Part shown: piece by piece, positions 11,640 through 21,776 of the stretch
How positions within the stretch are numbered: position 1 is the first letter of the stretch
Layout of the letters: each line of letters opens with the position of its first letter
Position numbers and translations under genes: made by a program
Source of the DNA: Zizania palustris
Taxonomy: Eukaryota; Streptophyta; Magnoliopsida; Poales; Poaceae
Length of the DNA: 64,000 bases
NCBI GenBank assembly: GCA_019279435.1
Contig: JAAALK010000289.1
Span: forward strand, 90,489,023-90,553,022
Reading direction: 5' to 3'
Notes under the pieces: generated by a model
Told to the model about the DNA's origin: nothing
Database searches by the model: none
What the model saw: only the letters and a program-made list of their open reading frames with translations

Positions 11640-11662
11640 TCACCACTTTATAATAGTAGAGA
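11640..11662 (-). other. Helitron 5' terminus (TC end)
   Basis: The minus strand reads A|TCTCTACTATTATAAAG beginning at 11662; position 11663 supplies the host A. TCTCTACTA is the classic 5' end of grass autonomous Helitrons. There is no inverted repeat or target duplication, as expected. Confidence 0.9.
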
Positions 11663-13260
11663 TAAGAGAGTTGTTTGATAGGACTACCGAGCGGGCGTGT
11701 ATGATAGGAGCCATGGTGGAGAATTGTTGGTTAAAATTCTGATGCTTTGGGTACTTTTGAATTTTGAGGATGGATTGATTTCTACAGATTCTGTGGTTTA
11801 TCAACGCAATGGATCATTGACTCAATGGTTAATTTCACGATGTTTGGAGCAACCTTCAAAGAAGCTATCCAAGATGTGCACAACACAACAGAAACATTTA
11901 ACGAATACCAGCTAACAGAGGTCGATTCGGAACTAGCAAATTTCACTCGAATACGGCTGTCTCATTTCAACATCCCTTTGTTTGTTTTAAATTTATTTCC
12001 TTTTTTATCTAATATATCTTGATCGATTTCGCTGGTCAAGTGAAATTCTTTTTTTTCCTGGTACAGAGCGGAACACATTTGCTGCATCACTCATCTGACA
12101 CACAGTCACACATTCACCACAGGGCAACACACTCCTATTCGTTTGCTACTACTTAATACTACTTTGCATTCGATCTGATTTAGATATGTTCTATTCTTCA
12201 TCTAGTTTTTACGAAAAAAGATGACACAACAGATGGTGGGCACATCTGGCTACGCTCACTAGATCGAGCTAGGGGTTTACATGAGGAAGATCTTCCTATG
12301 GGTAAAAGTGATTTAGATAGTTTCCGGCTATATTTAAAAAAATAATTTTGGATGTAGATTTTTTAAATTGGATATGGATTTTTTCAAATATGAAAACGAA
12401 TATGACATCGATGATATCCGACGGATATGAATTTGGATTTCGATAATCCAAATAAATATTATTCATATATCCAAATTTCCAGGACCAACATCACAATTAT
12501 CCATAATCCATAACCATTAAATTTTTAAAATTTATACTATTATAAAGTGTGTGTTTGGTCCGTCCACAAGCCTTCCCACGCGCGCAGTGTGTAGCGCACA
12601 ACTCCCTTCCCACACCCGCAACGCGTAAGCGCATTATCCACTCGGCATCCCTCCCTCACGCACAGTATGACAACTACCTCCTCACCACGCGCTCAGCATC
12701 GCAACCACCTTGTCACGCACTCAGCGCCACTCTGGCGCTCTCCCTCCCACGTACTCAGCGTCACAACCCCACATTGGCTGCACCATCCACGTCGCACTCG
12801 CCACCTGTGTCCGCCGTCATCACGGCACCCCCGGTAGTCAAGCCACCTAGTGCCCTCGGCGTCCATGGTGCTAGATCCAGCCATCCCATGTGCGACTACC
12901 ATGCCCTCTACTGCTACTATCACTGGGAGGGGGGAGGATTGGGAGGAGGTCATTGCTGGGGCGACGAGGCGGTTGAAGTGTCCCGTGAGGCAGTGGCGTC
13001 GAGTCCTCCTCCCCATCGCCCCCTACACCCTCCTTGTGTGTACCCCTCCGCTCCTCTAGAAGTGAGCGGCAGCTAGTGGGCCGAGCTTCGTGGAGGGTGT
13101 CAGTGGTGGGGATGTGGATCCTGTGGAGGATATGTGGCGCAGGTCGTGGCGGTGTTCACACTCGCCTTGCTTCTCAGGGCCTCCACGCTCTACGATAGTG
13201 TCCACATCATTGCCTCGCTCCGCTAGGAGATATTTGCTATTTTGACACTCCAAAGAAGTA
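11663..13260. other. Unclassified nuclear sequence between Helitron and NUPT
   Basis: No recognisable gene. 11690-12060 has exon-like composition without a convincing frame. 12340-12480 is a run of degenerate GGATAT/ATCCGA-type motifs. 12545-13080 is GC-rich with long but low-complexity frames. A possible decayed Helitron 5' end (TATACTATTATAAAGTG) is at about 12533. The boundary with plastid-like sequence is near 13260. Confidence 0.4.
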
Positions 13261-13264
13261 ACCT

Positions 13265-13602
13265 GTAAGTGTAACCTTTCGCTCAATACTCAAATCGACA
13301 ATTGAAGCATCTGAGGCCGCATCAATCGAGGATACACGACAGAAGGAATTGTTAGTTCACCTCACCTTCCCCAAGCGTGGGTTTCCTTTACTTATTTGGT
13401 TTTCTTTCTGCGAACCCCCGCTCTTTCTCGTAAGACTGAGGTGTAGGTAGGGCTAAAAAAAAAAGAGTCAAATCGCACCATCTCTATAATAAGTAAATGC
13501 CCTTTTTTCCCCTGAGGTTGTCGGAATTATTCGCAATAAAATATTGGCTACAATTGAGGAGGTCTTATCAATGAAATTTCCATTTATACGGGATCTAGGC
13601 AT
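13265..13602 (-). pseudogene. ycf3: ycf3 (pafI) exon 1 and part of intron 1, nuclear copy
   Basis: Ycf3 is a TPR-containing photosystem I assembly factor. Exon 1 is complete: ATG at 13602, ending at 13479 (124 nt, the usual length), reading MPRSRINGNFIDKTSSIV... and ending TFTYYRD-like before the group II intron. The intron starts GTGCGATT at 13478, as in plastid ycf3, and stops at the NUPT edge near 13265. Exons 2 and 3 are absent, so it cannot be functional. Confidence 0.92.
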
Positions 13603-14212
13603 AATTCCCAACCCATTCTATATAGAATTTTTTGCATTCCTTCACAAAATAACATAAAAAAAATCCATTCAATTCTTATAAATCGATCCGTACACTCTAA
13701 ATGGATAAGAGAGGTATTTTCGCTCAGCTCAAATTCTCCCTTTTTCCTTCTGTTTGGACAAGAAGAGATATGAAATATTTAACTAAGATTGGATTTCATT
13801 CCACTTTCTCCTATTTCTCTCTCTCATCAACTATTTCGCGTTTTCAAAGTCATTAATCGTTCCATACCCTATTTTCTTTTCTATTTCGATTGTATGGGGT
13901 AGGGTACCTTATGCAAACAGAATTATAGGGTTCCTTTATGAATAAAAAGAATTCTTCCATTCTCTTTTTCTTTGGTTTTTGGAAAACCCAAACTAAAACT
14001 TTTCGAGGGATTCGAGGGAGCGGAATTCCTAGTAAAAAAACAACCCAGGACCCCTTCACTTAGATGAAAAGACATTTTTCTATCTATATCTAATTTTTCT
14101 ATCTATATCTAATAGAACCATGGAACCCTCGAGCGGTTGTGGTTGTACCCGTACTGCAGGAATAGGAAAACTCGCTATTCACTCAGTTTATTTTCCATAA
14201 TAAGATTATGGA
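13603..14212. other. Plastid ycf3-trnS spacer, nuclear copy
   Basis: AT-rich plastid intergenic sequence with no gene. A 20-nt stretch ttttctatctatatctaata is nearly duplicated in tandem at about 14075-14113. Confidence 0.7.
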
Positions 14213-14299
14213 GGAGAGATGGCCGAGCGGTTCAAGGCGTAGCATTGGAACTGCTATGTAGACTTTTGTTTACCGAGGGTTCGAATCCCTCTCTTTCCG
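14213..14299 (+). tRNA. trnS-GGA: trnS-GGA (plastid-derived, nuclear copy)
   Basis: An 87-nt serine tRNA with a long variable arm. The anticodon loop gives GGA (ATTGGAACT), and the T-arm GGGTTCGAATCCC is intact. It is on the strand opposite its ycf3 and rps4 neighbours, as in grass plastomes. Confidence 0.95.
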
Positions 14300-14543
14300 T
14301 TTTTCTTAATTCATCAACGTTAATGATCACAATGTATCAAATCAAATAACAATTTATTCCAGCAATAATACCTTTATTTAATAGAAATTAAATATACCAA
14401 ATTACTGTGGTATGTAAAATACACATAGAGGAAAGAACAAAAAACAAAAAGGAATCCTTACGAATTAAGTTAAGAGCCTTAGGTCGATTTAGTTCGGGGA
14501 AAGGGGAAGAAAATTCTATGAACCTTTCTGTTTTTCCTTAAGT

Positions 14544-15149
14544 TCAAGTTTGACGAGAGTAATATTCTACAACTAACAACTCATTTATTTTGAGACCGAC
14601 CCACTTCCTATCTAGGATTTTTTTTACTAGTCCTTTATATTGCAATGTGTCAATCGTCAAATGCTTTGGCAATTTCCCCGGATCGGATGAAGCAATAGAA
14701 TTTTGAACCAGACGTTTTGATCTTTGGTTATCCTTCGTAGTAATAATATCGCGGGGTTTGCAACGAAAACTTGGTATATCGACTATACGACCATTAACTA
14801 AAATATGTCTATGGTTAACTAATTGCCGGGCTTCAGGAATGGTTGAAGCCATACCTAATCGAAAAAGGATATTATCCAAACGCATTTCAAGTAATTGTAG
14901 TAAAACCTGACCTGTTGAACTTTTTGCTTTTCCAGCGATATGTACATATCTAAGTAATTGTCGTTCTGTCAGACCATAATGAAAACGCAATTTCTGTTTT
15001 TCTTGAAGACGAATACGATATTGTTCTTTTTTCCCAGAATGGAATTTCTTTTTCAGATTACTTCCGGATTTAGGTGTTTTTCTAGTGAGTCCTGGTAAAG
15101 CTCCCAGACGGCGTATTTTTTTAAAACGAGGTCCTCGATAACGGGACAT
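14544..15149 (-). CDS. rps4: Plastid ribosomal protein S4, intact nuclear copy
   Basis: S4 is a primary 16S rRNA-binding protein of the small ribosomal subunit; the source gene acts in the chloroplast. The frame is complete at 201 aa, the usual grass length, from MSRYRGPRFKKIRRLGALPG to VVEYYSRQT. The S4 RNA-binding domain is visible in the middle (MRLDNILFRLGMASTIPEAR ... GRIVDIPSF). There are no stops or frameshifts, unlike ndhC in the same NUPT. As a nuclear copy with plastid-type flanks and no transit peptide it is presumed silent. Confidence 0.95.
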   Translation of the reverse strand: MSRYRGPRFKKIRRLGALPGLTRKTPKSGSNLKKKFHSGKKEQYRIRLQEKQKLRFHYGLTERQLLRYVHIAGKAKSSTGQVLLQLLEMRLDNILFRLGMASTIPEARQLVNHRHILVNGRIVDIPSFRCKPRDIITTKDNQRSKRLVQNSIASSDPGKLPKHLTIDTLQYKGLVKKILDRKWVGLKINELLVVEYYSRQT

Positions 15150-15469
15150 GAAGACTCCTTTTTATTTTATTGAAATTTCATTTTACACAATTAATTTCAT
15201 TGTATTTACATTACAGAATACATCGAAATTCAATCAAACTGAATTAAAGTAAAGGATAAACAGAGTAAAATCTACTAAAGTACCACAAAAAAAAGTACCA
15301 CAAAAAAATGGAATTTCATCAACATCTGGATTTTTGTATATATATTATATATTTTAATGTTTTGTATCTAGCAAAATTGTAAGGTAGAACGACATAATAG
15401 ATCCTGGATTCTCCATTGAATTCGGAGAAAAAAATGTTTTTTTGTTCATGGAACATTGATAGAGAAAAA

Positions 15470-15542
15470 AGCCGACTATCGGATTTGAACCGATGACCCT
15501 CGCATTACAAATGCGATGCTCTAACCTCTGAGCTAAGTGGGC
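15470..15542 (-). tRNA. trnT-UGU: trnT-UGU (plastid-derived, nuclear copy)
   Basis: A 73-nt threonine tRNA with anticodon TGT in CATTTGTAATG. D-arm and T-arm are recognisable, and it sits in the expected rps4-trnT-trnL order. The T-loop reads TTCAAATC. Confidence 0.93.
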
Positions 15543-16074
15543 TTACATAACAGAAATAGTGTAACAAATAGAAATATGTATAGTATAGGAAATCCGCAAA
15601 ATGTCAGATCTTAATTATTAATCTTAGCTATTAACTAGTTCGAAATAGGAAGTTCTACTTAGAAAAAAATACTAGAACTTCATAAAGATAAAGTTAGATA
15701 GATTTTTTTTGTTATTTGTTAATAATTTAATGATTAATATTTCACTAAGGAGAACATAGAATCATAGCAAATGAAATTGCTAATTCTGATTAGCAAAAAA
15801 AAAGAATGAATATCAAGCGTTATAGTATGATTTTTAATACTCTAAAAAAGGAACGCGGTAGGTGGGGGAGAGAAAAACCTTGGGATATATTGATTCGGAT
15901 TGAATTGCAAATACATCAACGATAGAATCAATTCAACCCTGAATTGCAATAAGCGGAGTCTCTCAACTAGAGACGAATCGCTAGACTACATTGCGTAATG
16001 AATTCAACAATTCCAAAAAACTAACAGATGGGTGAAAATACACAAGGTATCCTGGTCTCAAAGAAAAATAAAAT
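15543..16074. other. Plastid trnT-trnL spacer, nuclear copy
   Basis: AT-rich intergenic plastid DNA. I see no gene in it. Confidence 0.7.
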
Positions 16075-16714
16075 GGGGATATGGAAAAATTGGTAGATGC
16101 TACGAACTTGATTGTATTGAGCCTTGGTATGGAAACCTGCTAAGTGGTAACTTCCAAATTCAGAGAAACCTTGGAATTAAAAAGGGCCAATCCTGAGCCA
16201 AATATGTGTTTTGAGAAAACATGAGGTTCTCGAACTAGAATCCAAAGGAAAAGGATAGGTGCAAAGACTCAATGGAAGCTGTTCTAATGAATCAAATTAA
16301 TTATGTTGTATTTGTAGTAAAACTCCCTTTAAATTAGAAAAAGAAGGGCTTTATAAAGCCGTATAAATCTAATACACACGTATAGATACTAACATAGCAA
16401 ACGATTAATCACAGAACTCATATCATAATATAGGTTCTTTAATTATTTTTTAGAATGAAAATAGGAATGATTATGAAATATAAAATTATGAATTTTTTTA
16501 GAATTATTGTGAATCCATTCCAATCGAATATTGAGTAATCAAATCCTTCAATTCATAGTTTTCCAAATCTTTTAAAAAGTGGATTAATCGGACGAGGATA
16601 AAGAGAGAGTCCCATTCTACATGTCAATGTCAATACTGACAACAATGAAATTTCTAGTAAAAGGAAAATCCGTCGACTTTCTAAGTCGTGAGGGTTCAAG
16701 TCCCTCTATCCCCA
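16075..16714 (+). tRNA. trnL-UAA: trnL-UAA with group I intron, decayed 5' exon
   Basis: Exon 1 is 16075-16109 (35 nt), exon 2 is 16665-16714 (50 nt), and the group I intron between begins with the conserved attgagccttggtatggaaa-type segment. Exon 1 differs from the plastid form as I remember it at several sites, all C-to-T or G-to-A, including GGCGAAA to GGAAAAA and GACGC to GATGC. This fits deamination after transfer to the nucleus. Exon 2 looks intact. Confidence 0.9.
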
Positions 16715-17051
16715 AACCCTCTTTTATTCCCTAACTATAGTATTTCTCCTGTTTTTTTATTAATAGGTTTACGATTCATTAGCTTTATCACTCTACTCTT
16801 TCACAAAGGAGTGCGAAGAGAACTCAATGGATCTTATGTTATTCATTGAATACATTTCTTTTTTATTATAGTATCGGCAAGCAATGTCGATTATTAACTC
16901 GATTTTAAAGTATTATTAAGTAAGCCTTGTACAATGCATAGGACTGCCCCCCCCCATTTCCCAATTTGGAATTAGGAATACTTTATTGATTTTTTAGCCC
17001 CTTTAATTGACATAGATACAAATACTCTACTAGGATGATGCACAAGAAAAG

Positions 17052-17056
17052 GTCAG

Positions 17057-17093
<37 letters not shown>

Positions 17094-17124
17094 CGTGTCA
17101 CCAGTTCAAATCTGGTTCCTGGCA
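17052..17124 (+). tRNA. trnF-GAA: trnF-GAA (plastid-derived, nuclear copy)
   Basis: A 73-nt phenylalanine tRNA with anticodon GAA in GACTGAAAATC; the T-arm CCAGTTCAAATCTGG is perfect. It follows trnL-UAA on the same strand, as in grass plastomes. Confidence 0.95.
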
Positions 17125-17627
17125 CAGAAAAAAGAATCCACCGAATAGGTATTGATACAAATACCTCGAGATGAGTTGGGATACATAGTCGTTAATAATA
17201 TAGATAGAGTATGATTTATTCATTTAAGTAGATAAATCTCTAAATAGAGGAACTTATTTTTCTTCATTTTTGCATTTCTTAATTTTGTATTCCGCTATTC
17301 CGACAAATATTTTTTTATTCTTGCTTATCTTACTTTCCTAGTTGTTCTAAGTAATGCGCGCGGTACAAAGTTCGTGGTAGGGAACTTCTTTGAGTCATCG
17401 TATTTTTCTGTTCATACCAAGGAAATTAATATGTGATTTTACAAATTGGAAAATCGAAATGAAGCCCCTTTTTGCTCAGTCTATCTGAACCCTTTTGTTT
17501 GTATAATAGGAATTAATTAGAATGTAATAGGTATTCTGTTTCATCTAGGAACAGAGCGTAAAAATATTCCTTGACTTGAATAAAATCTGGAGTTGTATTG
17601 TATAAGTGAACATGAATTTCTTATCAT
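17125..17627. other. Plastid trnF-ndhJ spacer, nuclear copy
   Basis: AT-rich plastid intergenic DNA with no gene seen. Confidence 0.7.
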
Positions 17628-18107
17628 TCAATGAGCATCTTGTATTTCATAGAAATTGGGGGTTATATAGTCCTTACGTAAAGGCCAGCCTATCCAACTT
17701 TCAGGCATTAGGATACGTTTAAGGCGTGGATGATTATCATAGTGGATTCCCACCATATCATAAGATTCGCGTTCTTGAAAATCGGCACTTCTCCAAATCC
17801 AGAAGACAGATGGGATTCTAGGATTATCCTTTTGGGCAAAGACTTTTATGCATACTTCTTCTGGATTATCTATACCATACTGTATTCTCGTAAGATGATA
17901 CACGCTAGCTAAAGATCCACCGGGTGCGACGTCGTAAGCACATTGGGAACGTAAATAATTGTAACCATATACATATAAAATGACAGCAATGGAATCCCAA
18001 TCCTCCGCTTTTATTTGTAAAGTCTCTATTCCTCGATGATCGAAGCCCAAAGATCTATGAACCACCTCATGTTTGACTAGCCAATTAGATAACCAACCCT
18101 GCTGCAT
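17628..18107 (-). CDS. ndhJ: NAD(P)H dehydrogenase subunit J, intact nuclear copy
   Basis: NdhJ belongs to the peripheral arm of the thylakoid NDH complex (cyclic electron flow around photosystem I). I chose the ATG at 18107 (MQQGWLSNWLVKHEVVHRSL), which gives 159 aa, the usual length; an upstream in-frame ATG would add 29 residues foreign to the family. The family motif VFWIWRSADFQERESYDMVG and the C terminus NFYEIQDAH are intact. It lies just downstream of ndhK on the same strand, as in the plastid ndhC-K-J operon. Confidence 0.95.
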   Translation of the reverse strand: MQQGWLSNWLVKHEVVHRSLGFDHRGIETLQIKAEDWDSIAVILYVYGYNYLRSQCAYDVAPGGSLASVYHLTRIQYGIDNPEEVCIKVFAQKDNPRIPSVFWIWRSADFQERESYDMVGIHYDNHPRLKRILMPESWIGWPLRKDYITPNFYEIQDAH

Positions 18108-18204
18108 TATCTTGATCTCTCCTCCTTTGTATAAATATTTCGCAGTTTGAATGCAAGTTTTAAATATTGCCCTGCTCTTTCTTTTTCTGCACAAAGAGCC
18201 CCCC

Positions 18205-18882
18205 CTAATTCACTAATTTGTAGGAAGATACTGGACTTTTGGATCTGAAAAAAGTTTCAGAAGATATGTCTAAAGTAGATGGTGATTGATAGAGCAATTC
18301 TTGCTCGTAAGTTCCAGTATGAGTACTGCGCCGAACATAAAGCTTGTGACTAGTAGTAAAACATCGATTTTTCTTTTGAGATAGAGTTCGATCCTCAACT
18401 ATTTCTCGCGATATCTTCTTACGAAGTTTTGTTAGGGCATCTATAACAGCCTCCGGTTTAGGTGGACAACCCGGCAAGTAGACATCCACAGGAATTAACT
18501 TATCAACTCCCCGAACAGTACTATAGGAATCCGTACTGAACATTCCCCCTGTAATAGTACAGGCTCCCATAGCAATGACGTATTTTGGTTCAGGCATTTG
18601 CTCATATAATCTCACTAAAGAGGGAGCCATTTTCATTGTTACCGTACCGGCTGTTAAAATTAGGTCCGCTTGCCTAGGACTTGATCTTGGTACCAATCCA
18701 TAACGATCAAAATCAAATCGTGAGCCTATTAATGAAGCAAATTCAATGAAACAACAACTGGTACCATATAGAAGGGGCCATAAACTGGAGAGTCTTGACC
18801 AATTGAAAAGATCATTTGGTGTAGTTGAAATAACGGAATTGGAACTTGTTTGGTCACGTAAGGGAAACTCAATCAAACTCAT
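18205..18882 (-). CDS. ndhK: NAD(P)H dehydrogenase subunit K, intact nuclear copy
   Basis: NdhK is the NuoB/PSST-like subunit that binds an iron-sulfur cluster in the NDH complex. The frame is open for 225 aa, typical of grasses. The cluster-binding cysteines are present (YGTSCCFIEF, MGACTITGG, YLPGCPPKPEA). It is flanked by the ndhC pseudogene and intact ndhJ. It is a nuclear copy, presumed unexpressed. Confidence 0.95.
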   Translation of the reverse strand: MSLIEFPLRDQTSSNSVISTTPNDLFNWSRLSSLWPLLYGTSCCFIEFASLIGSRFDFDRYGLVPRSSPRQADLILTAGTVTMKMAPSLVRLYEQMPEPKYVIAMGACTITGGMFSTDSYSTVRGVDKLIPVDVYLPGCPPKPEAVIDALTKLRKKISREIVEDRTLSQKKNRCFTTSHKLYVRRSTHTGTYEQELLYQSPSTLDISSETFFRSKSPVSSYKLVN

Positions 18883-18934
18883 AACTGTCTTAATGGAATC
18901 TTTTCCTTCTTTTTTTTTTTGTCTGAATATTCAG

Positions 18935-19299
18935 TTAAGACCATTCCAAGGCTCCTTTTCGCCATGCATAAACTAAACCAACAACTAGGATAAGCACGAA
19001 AATGAAAGCTTCGACAAAAACGGATATACCCAATACGTCGAAACTCATTGCCCAAGGGTAGAGAAAGACCGTTTCCACATCAAAAACAACAAAAACTAGC
19101 GCACATATGTAATAGCGTATTCGAAATTGTAACCAAGCCACTCCTGCGGGTTCTATACCCGATTCATAACTAGAAAGTTTCTCTGGTCCTTCACGAACAG
19201 GAGCTAAAAGTGCTGAAATCTAAAATGCCAAAATAGGAACTAAGGCTTGCTATTATTAGAAATGCCCCAAAAAATATCACATTAATGAAGCAGAAACAT
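18935..19299 (-). pseudogene. ndhC: ndhC, nuclear copy with stops and frameshift
   Basis: NdhC is a small membrane subunit of the NDH complex. The plastid-type start ATG is at 19299 (MFLLH), but codon 6 is TAA, extra bases shift the frame shortly after, and TAG replaces a tryptophan codon before ISALLAPVREGPEKL. The last 68 residues read clean (AWLQFRIRYYICALVFVVFD ... RKGALEWS). The disruptions fall in the N-terminal third, while adjacent ndhK is intact. Confidence 0.92.
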
Positions 19300-20069
19300 A
19301 AATGTACTCCCATTAATGTGGAATATAAGAAAATAAATTAGTCAATTCAAGCCACCATTGTCAATTTATACATAATTTCTTTCTTTTCCTCGGTGAAATA
19401 AGAATCGGTTTTGCTCAAACCAAAGTGCTTAGTTTAGCCTTTGTTTCCTCTTTGCCATGTCTTCTTTAAAGATTCATCTAATGGAATTCCTGACTCACTT
19501 TCTTTTTTATTTCCATTCTATCTATTTAGATACGGTGGAGACCTAATTCTTATAGAAACAAAATTCTCTCGCTTCACTTTGTCTCGTTTTCTCTAGAATC
19601 TCTAGAAGGAGTCATTCTAGAAAAATAAAGAACTCTATTTCAGAACGTAGATCGATTTAGATTTAGATAATCTATAGATAAGCAAAATGGGTAAGCAAAG
19701 TAATATACTTCAAACAAAATAGGAATTCACAAGATGGAGAAAATCATTGCAGTTATTATAGGAAAGTCTAGAGACTTAGAGCATATCCTATTTGAAGGAG
19801 GTTGGAATTCTAATTAGGTAAAGGATCCTCCCTTCTATTGATTTGATAGAAATTTGTTTTTCTTTTCCTGTCCCTATAATTTTCGATGAATGAGCCTGTG
19901 GTAATCCTTTTACCTCTATTTTATGGAGGGGGTGACCGTCCAGTCTATAAACAAGTATTAATAGGGAAATGAAAACTATACTAATAGTAAAGGAATAGGG
20001 AAATGAAAACTATACTAAAGGAAACGTAGGATATCTCTCCTAAAATCTAAAAAAAGGACATATCATATT
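19300..20069. other. Plastid ndhC-trnV spacer, nuclear copy
   Basis: AT-rich plastid intergenic DNA. A near-perfect direct repeat (aatagggaaatgaaaactat) occurs at about 19961-20012. No gene seen. Confidence 0.7.
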
Positions 20070-20740
20070 AGGGCTATACGGATTCGAACCGTAGACCTTC
20101 TCGGTAAAACAGATCAAACGGATTATTATCGAAATGATTCGAACTGTTTCAAAGACCCAACATGCATTTTTTTGCATTGGGCTCTTTCATCAACTGATAT
20201 AAAGATCAGTTAGTCCGCCATAGTTTTTCTTTACGGAAAGATAATGAGATGGCTCCCTGTGCTCTGATTGATTATTTGTATTATGATCTATCCAGGAGTA
20301 ATACCAAAGTGTTTCAAAGGAGGATTACCTTGACTTAGGTCTGCTTCCGGCCTAAATTAAATCAACCTAAGTGAAATGGAGTCTCTATCGTTCCGCTACA
20401 AGAGTTGACTATGAGACTTCATACACCTTAAAGTTCATAGAACGAAAAGAATTTTTTTGGAGGCCCTTATCCTCATTACGCCTAGCATTTAGTGGGCTGG
20501 ATATTTACCTTATCAACTAGCAAATCAATAAGGGTTCTATTTGATTAGGCATCTGAGTTGGCACCTGAATCGGACTGAACCAACTATTTGTCAGGCTACT
20601 GTTCTCCTATTCTCTCGAATCCATGAAGTAAGACATTGATTTTGCAAAAAGATCCATTATGTTCATTGCATAATAAGCTCCCTTGAAAAGCATTGGCGCA
20701 CGTGTAAACGAGTTGCTCTACCGAACTGAGCTATAGCCCT
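20070..20740 (-). tRNA. trnV-UAC: trnV-UAC with group II intron
   Basis: Exon 1 is 20740-20702 (39 nt, ending GTTTACAC), exon 2 is 20103-20070, and the group II intron 20701-20104 begins GTGCG. The anticodon is TAC. The joined acceptor stem AGGGCTA/TAGCCCT is intact. Order and strand match grass plastomes. Confidence 0.93.
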
Positions 20741-20919
20741 TGTCAGAGATATCTTAATATATATAGAATTTCTTGTCAAGATGAATATTCTCTAATGGTA
20801 GAGGATCCCCTTTGATCCGTTTACTATATAACATACCAATAACGAAGCGGTATTGCTTATAAAAAGGATTCGATCTATAATCGATCGAAGTAAAGGGTCT
20901 TCCTTTGTGGTGAGAAATT

Positions 20920-20992
20920 GCCTACTTAACTCAGTGGTTAGAGTATTGCTTTCATACGGCGGGAGTCATTGGTTCAAATCCAATAGTAGGTA
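20920..20992 (+). tRNA. trnM-CAU: trnM-CAU (elongator), nuclear copy
   Basis: A 73-nt tRNA with anticodon CAT in GCTTTCATACGG. The first base is G where I remember A in the plastid gene, giving a G-T first pair. The 3' end TAGGTA is tandemly repeated just after the gene (taggtaggtaggta). Confidence 0.92.
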
Positions 20993-21102
20993 GGTAGGTA
21001 GAAAAATTACTAGATAGCATTGGACTTACTTCGCTTCGCTATCTAATAATTTTTTCTACCCCCTCCCCTTTTCTTTGTATCAACTAAACCGTTGGATTGT
21101 CT

Positions 21103-21516
21103 TCAATTAGATGGGGGAATCCAATTGACAGCCTCGACTCGTATCCTAGCTCGTCTGAGAGCTAGCTTCGCTTCAACCAATTCTTTCGTACCCTCAGCTC
21201 TACTCACGTTAGCTTCGGCTATTTCAAGTGCTTGTTGAGCTTCTTCCGGATCAATGTCACTACCCAGTTCCGCATCATTTCCTAAAATGATGATCTCATT
21301 ATTAACTATTCTGGCAAAACCGCTCCACAGAACCGCCGTTAACCATTGATCGTCGAGGAGGCGTATTCTCAAGGGACCCATATCTACAGCTGTGTTAATG
21401 GGGGCATGGTTTGGTAATACGCCAATTTGGCCACTATTAGTAGATAAAATGATTTCTTTCACTTCACAATCCCAAATAATTCGCTTAGGAGTCAGTACAT
21501 AAAGATTTAATTTCAT
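21103..21516 (-). CDS. atpE: ATP synthase epsilon subunit, intact nuclear copy
   Basis: The epsilon subunit of chloroplast CF1 regulates rotary ATP synthesis. The frame is 137 aa, full length, with the beta-sandwich N terminus (MKLNLYVLTPKRIIWDCEVK) and helical C terminus (EEAQQALEIAEANVSRAEGT) intact. Its ATG overlaps the atpB stop in an ATGA, the normal grass arrangement. Confidence 0.95.
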   Translation of the reverse strand: MKLNLYVLTPKRIIWDCEVKEIILSTNSGQIGVLPNHAPINTAVDMGPLRIRLLDDQWLTAVLWSGFARIVNNEIIILGNDAELGSDIDPEEAQQALEIAEANVSRAEGTKELVEAKLALRRARIRVEAVNWIPPSN

Positions 21517-21776
21517 TTCTTCAATTTGTTCTCCTCTTCTAAGTTTATAGCTTTCGTGCTAGCTTCATCGATGTTACCCACCAAATAAAAAGCCTGTTCG
21601 GGTAGGCCGTCTAATTCTCCGGAAAGGATTAGTTGAAATCCCCTAATTGTTTCTACAAGACCAACATACTTTCCTAGAGAACTGGTAAAAACTTCTGCCA
21701 AAAAGAACGTTTGTGATAAGAAGCGCTAAATTTTCCGTGCTCTTGCTACAGTTAAATGATCCTCTTCCAATAATTC
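21513..21776 (-). pseudogene. atpB: atpB 3' fragment, interrupted by an LTR element
   Basis: This is the C-terminal part of the CF1 beta subunit: LTVARARKI, then TAG in place of a glutamate codon, then RFLSQTFFLAEVFTSSLGK and the C terminus AINLEEENKLKK. It is cut at 21777 by the end of the Tat element LTR (TGTTGACAC). Bases 21772-21776 (aattc) should be the target duplication; the partner copy and the rest of atpB are in or beyond the assembly gap. Confidence 0.92.

Larger units (their letters stand above)
2882..11662 (-). mobile_element. Helitron with RepHel and RPA-like genes (3' end outside window)
   Basis: Helitrons are rolling-circle DNA transposons that insert between A and T with no target duplication. 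The 5' end is on the right: the minus strand reads A|TCTCTACTATTATAAAG with the first T at 11662, a canonical grass Helitron 5' terminus preceded by host A. Inside are a Rep-helicase gene (about 2882-7350), an RPA1-like gene (about 7930-9296), an AT-rich tandem array (9530-10420) and a GC-rich promoter-like block (10430-11650). The left side is cut at 2882 by the LTR element, so the CTRR 3' end and terminal hairpin are not visible. Frameshifts and stops indicate a dead copy. Confidence 0.9.
13265..21776. other. Nuclear plastid DNA insertion (NUPT), part 1: ycf3 to atpB
   Basis: This segment is collinear with the grass chloroplast large single-copy region from the ycf3 intron to the 3' end of atpB, with every expected gene and strand. 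It is nuclear: the left junction passes into GC-rich nuclear DNA, atpB is cut by an LTR retrotransposon with intact TG...CA ends, and ndhC and atpB have stop codons. The left junction position is approximate (within about 50 bp). Confidence 0.93.

Noticed and set aside
12549..13076. 175-codon plus-strand frame
   Set aside because: Pro/Ser/His-rich with no motif, and a competing antisense frame; more likely compositional.
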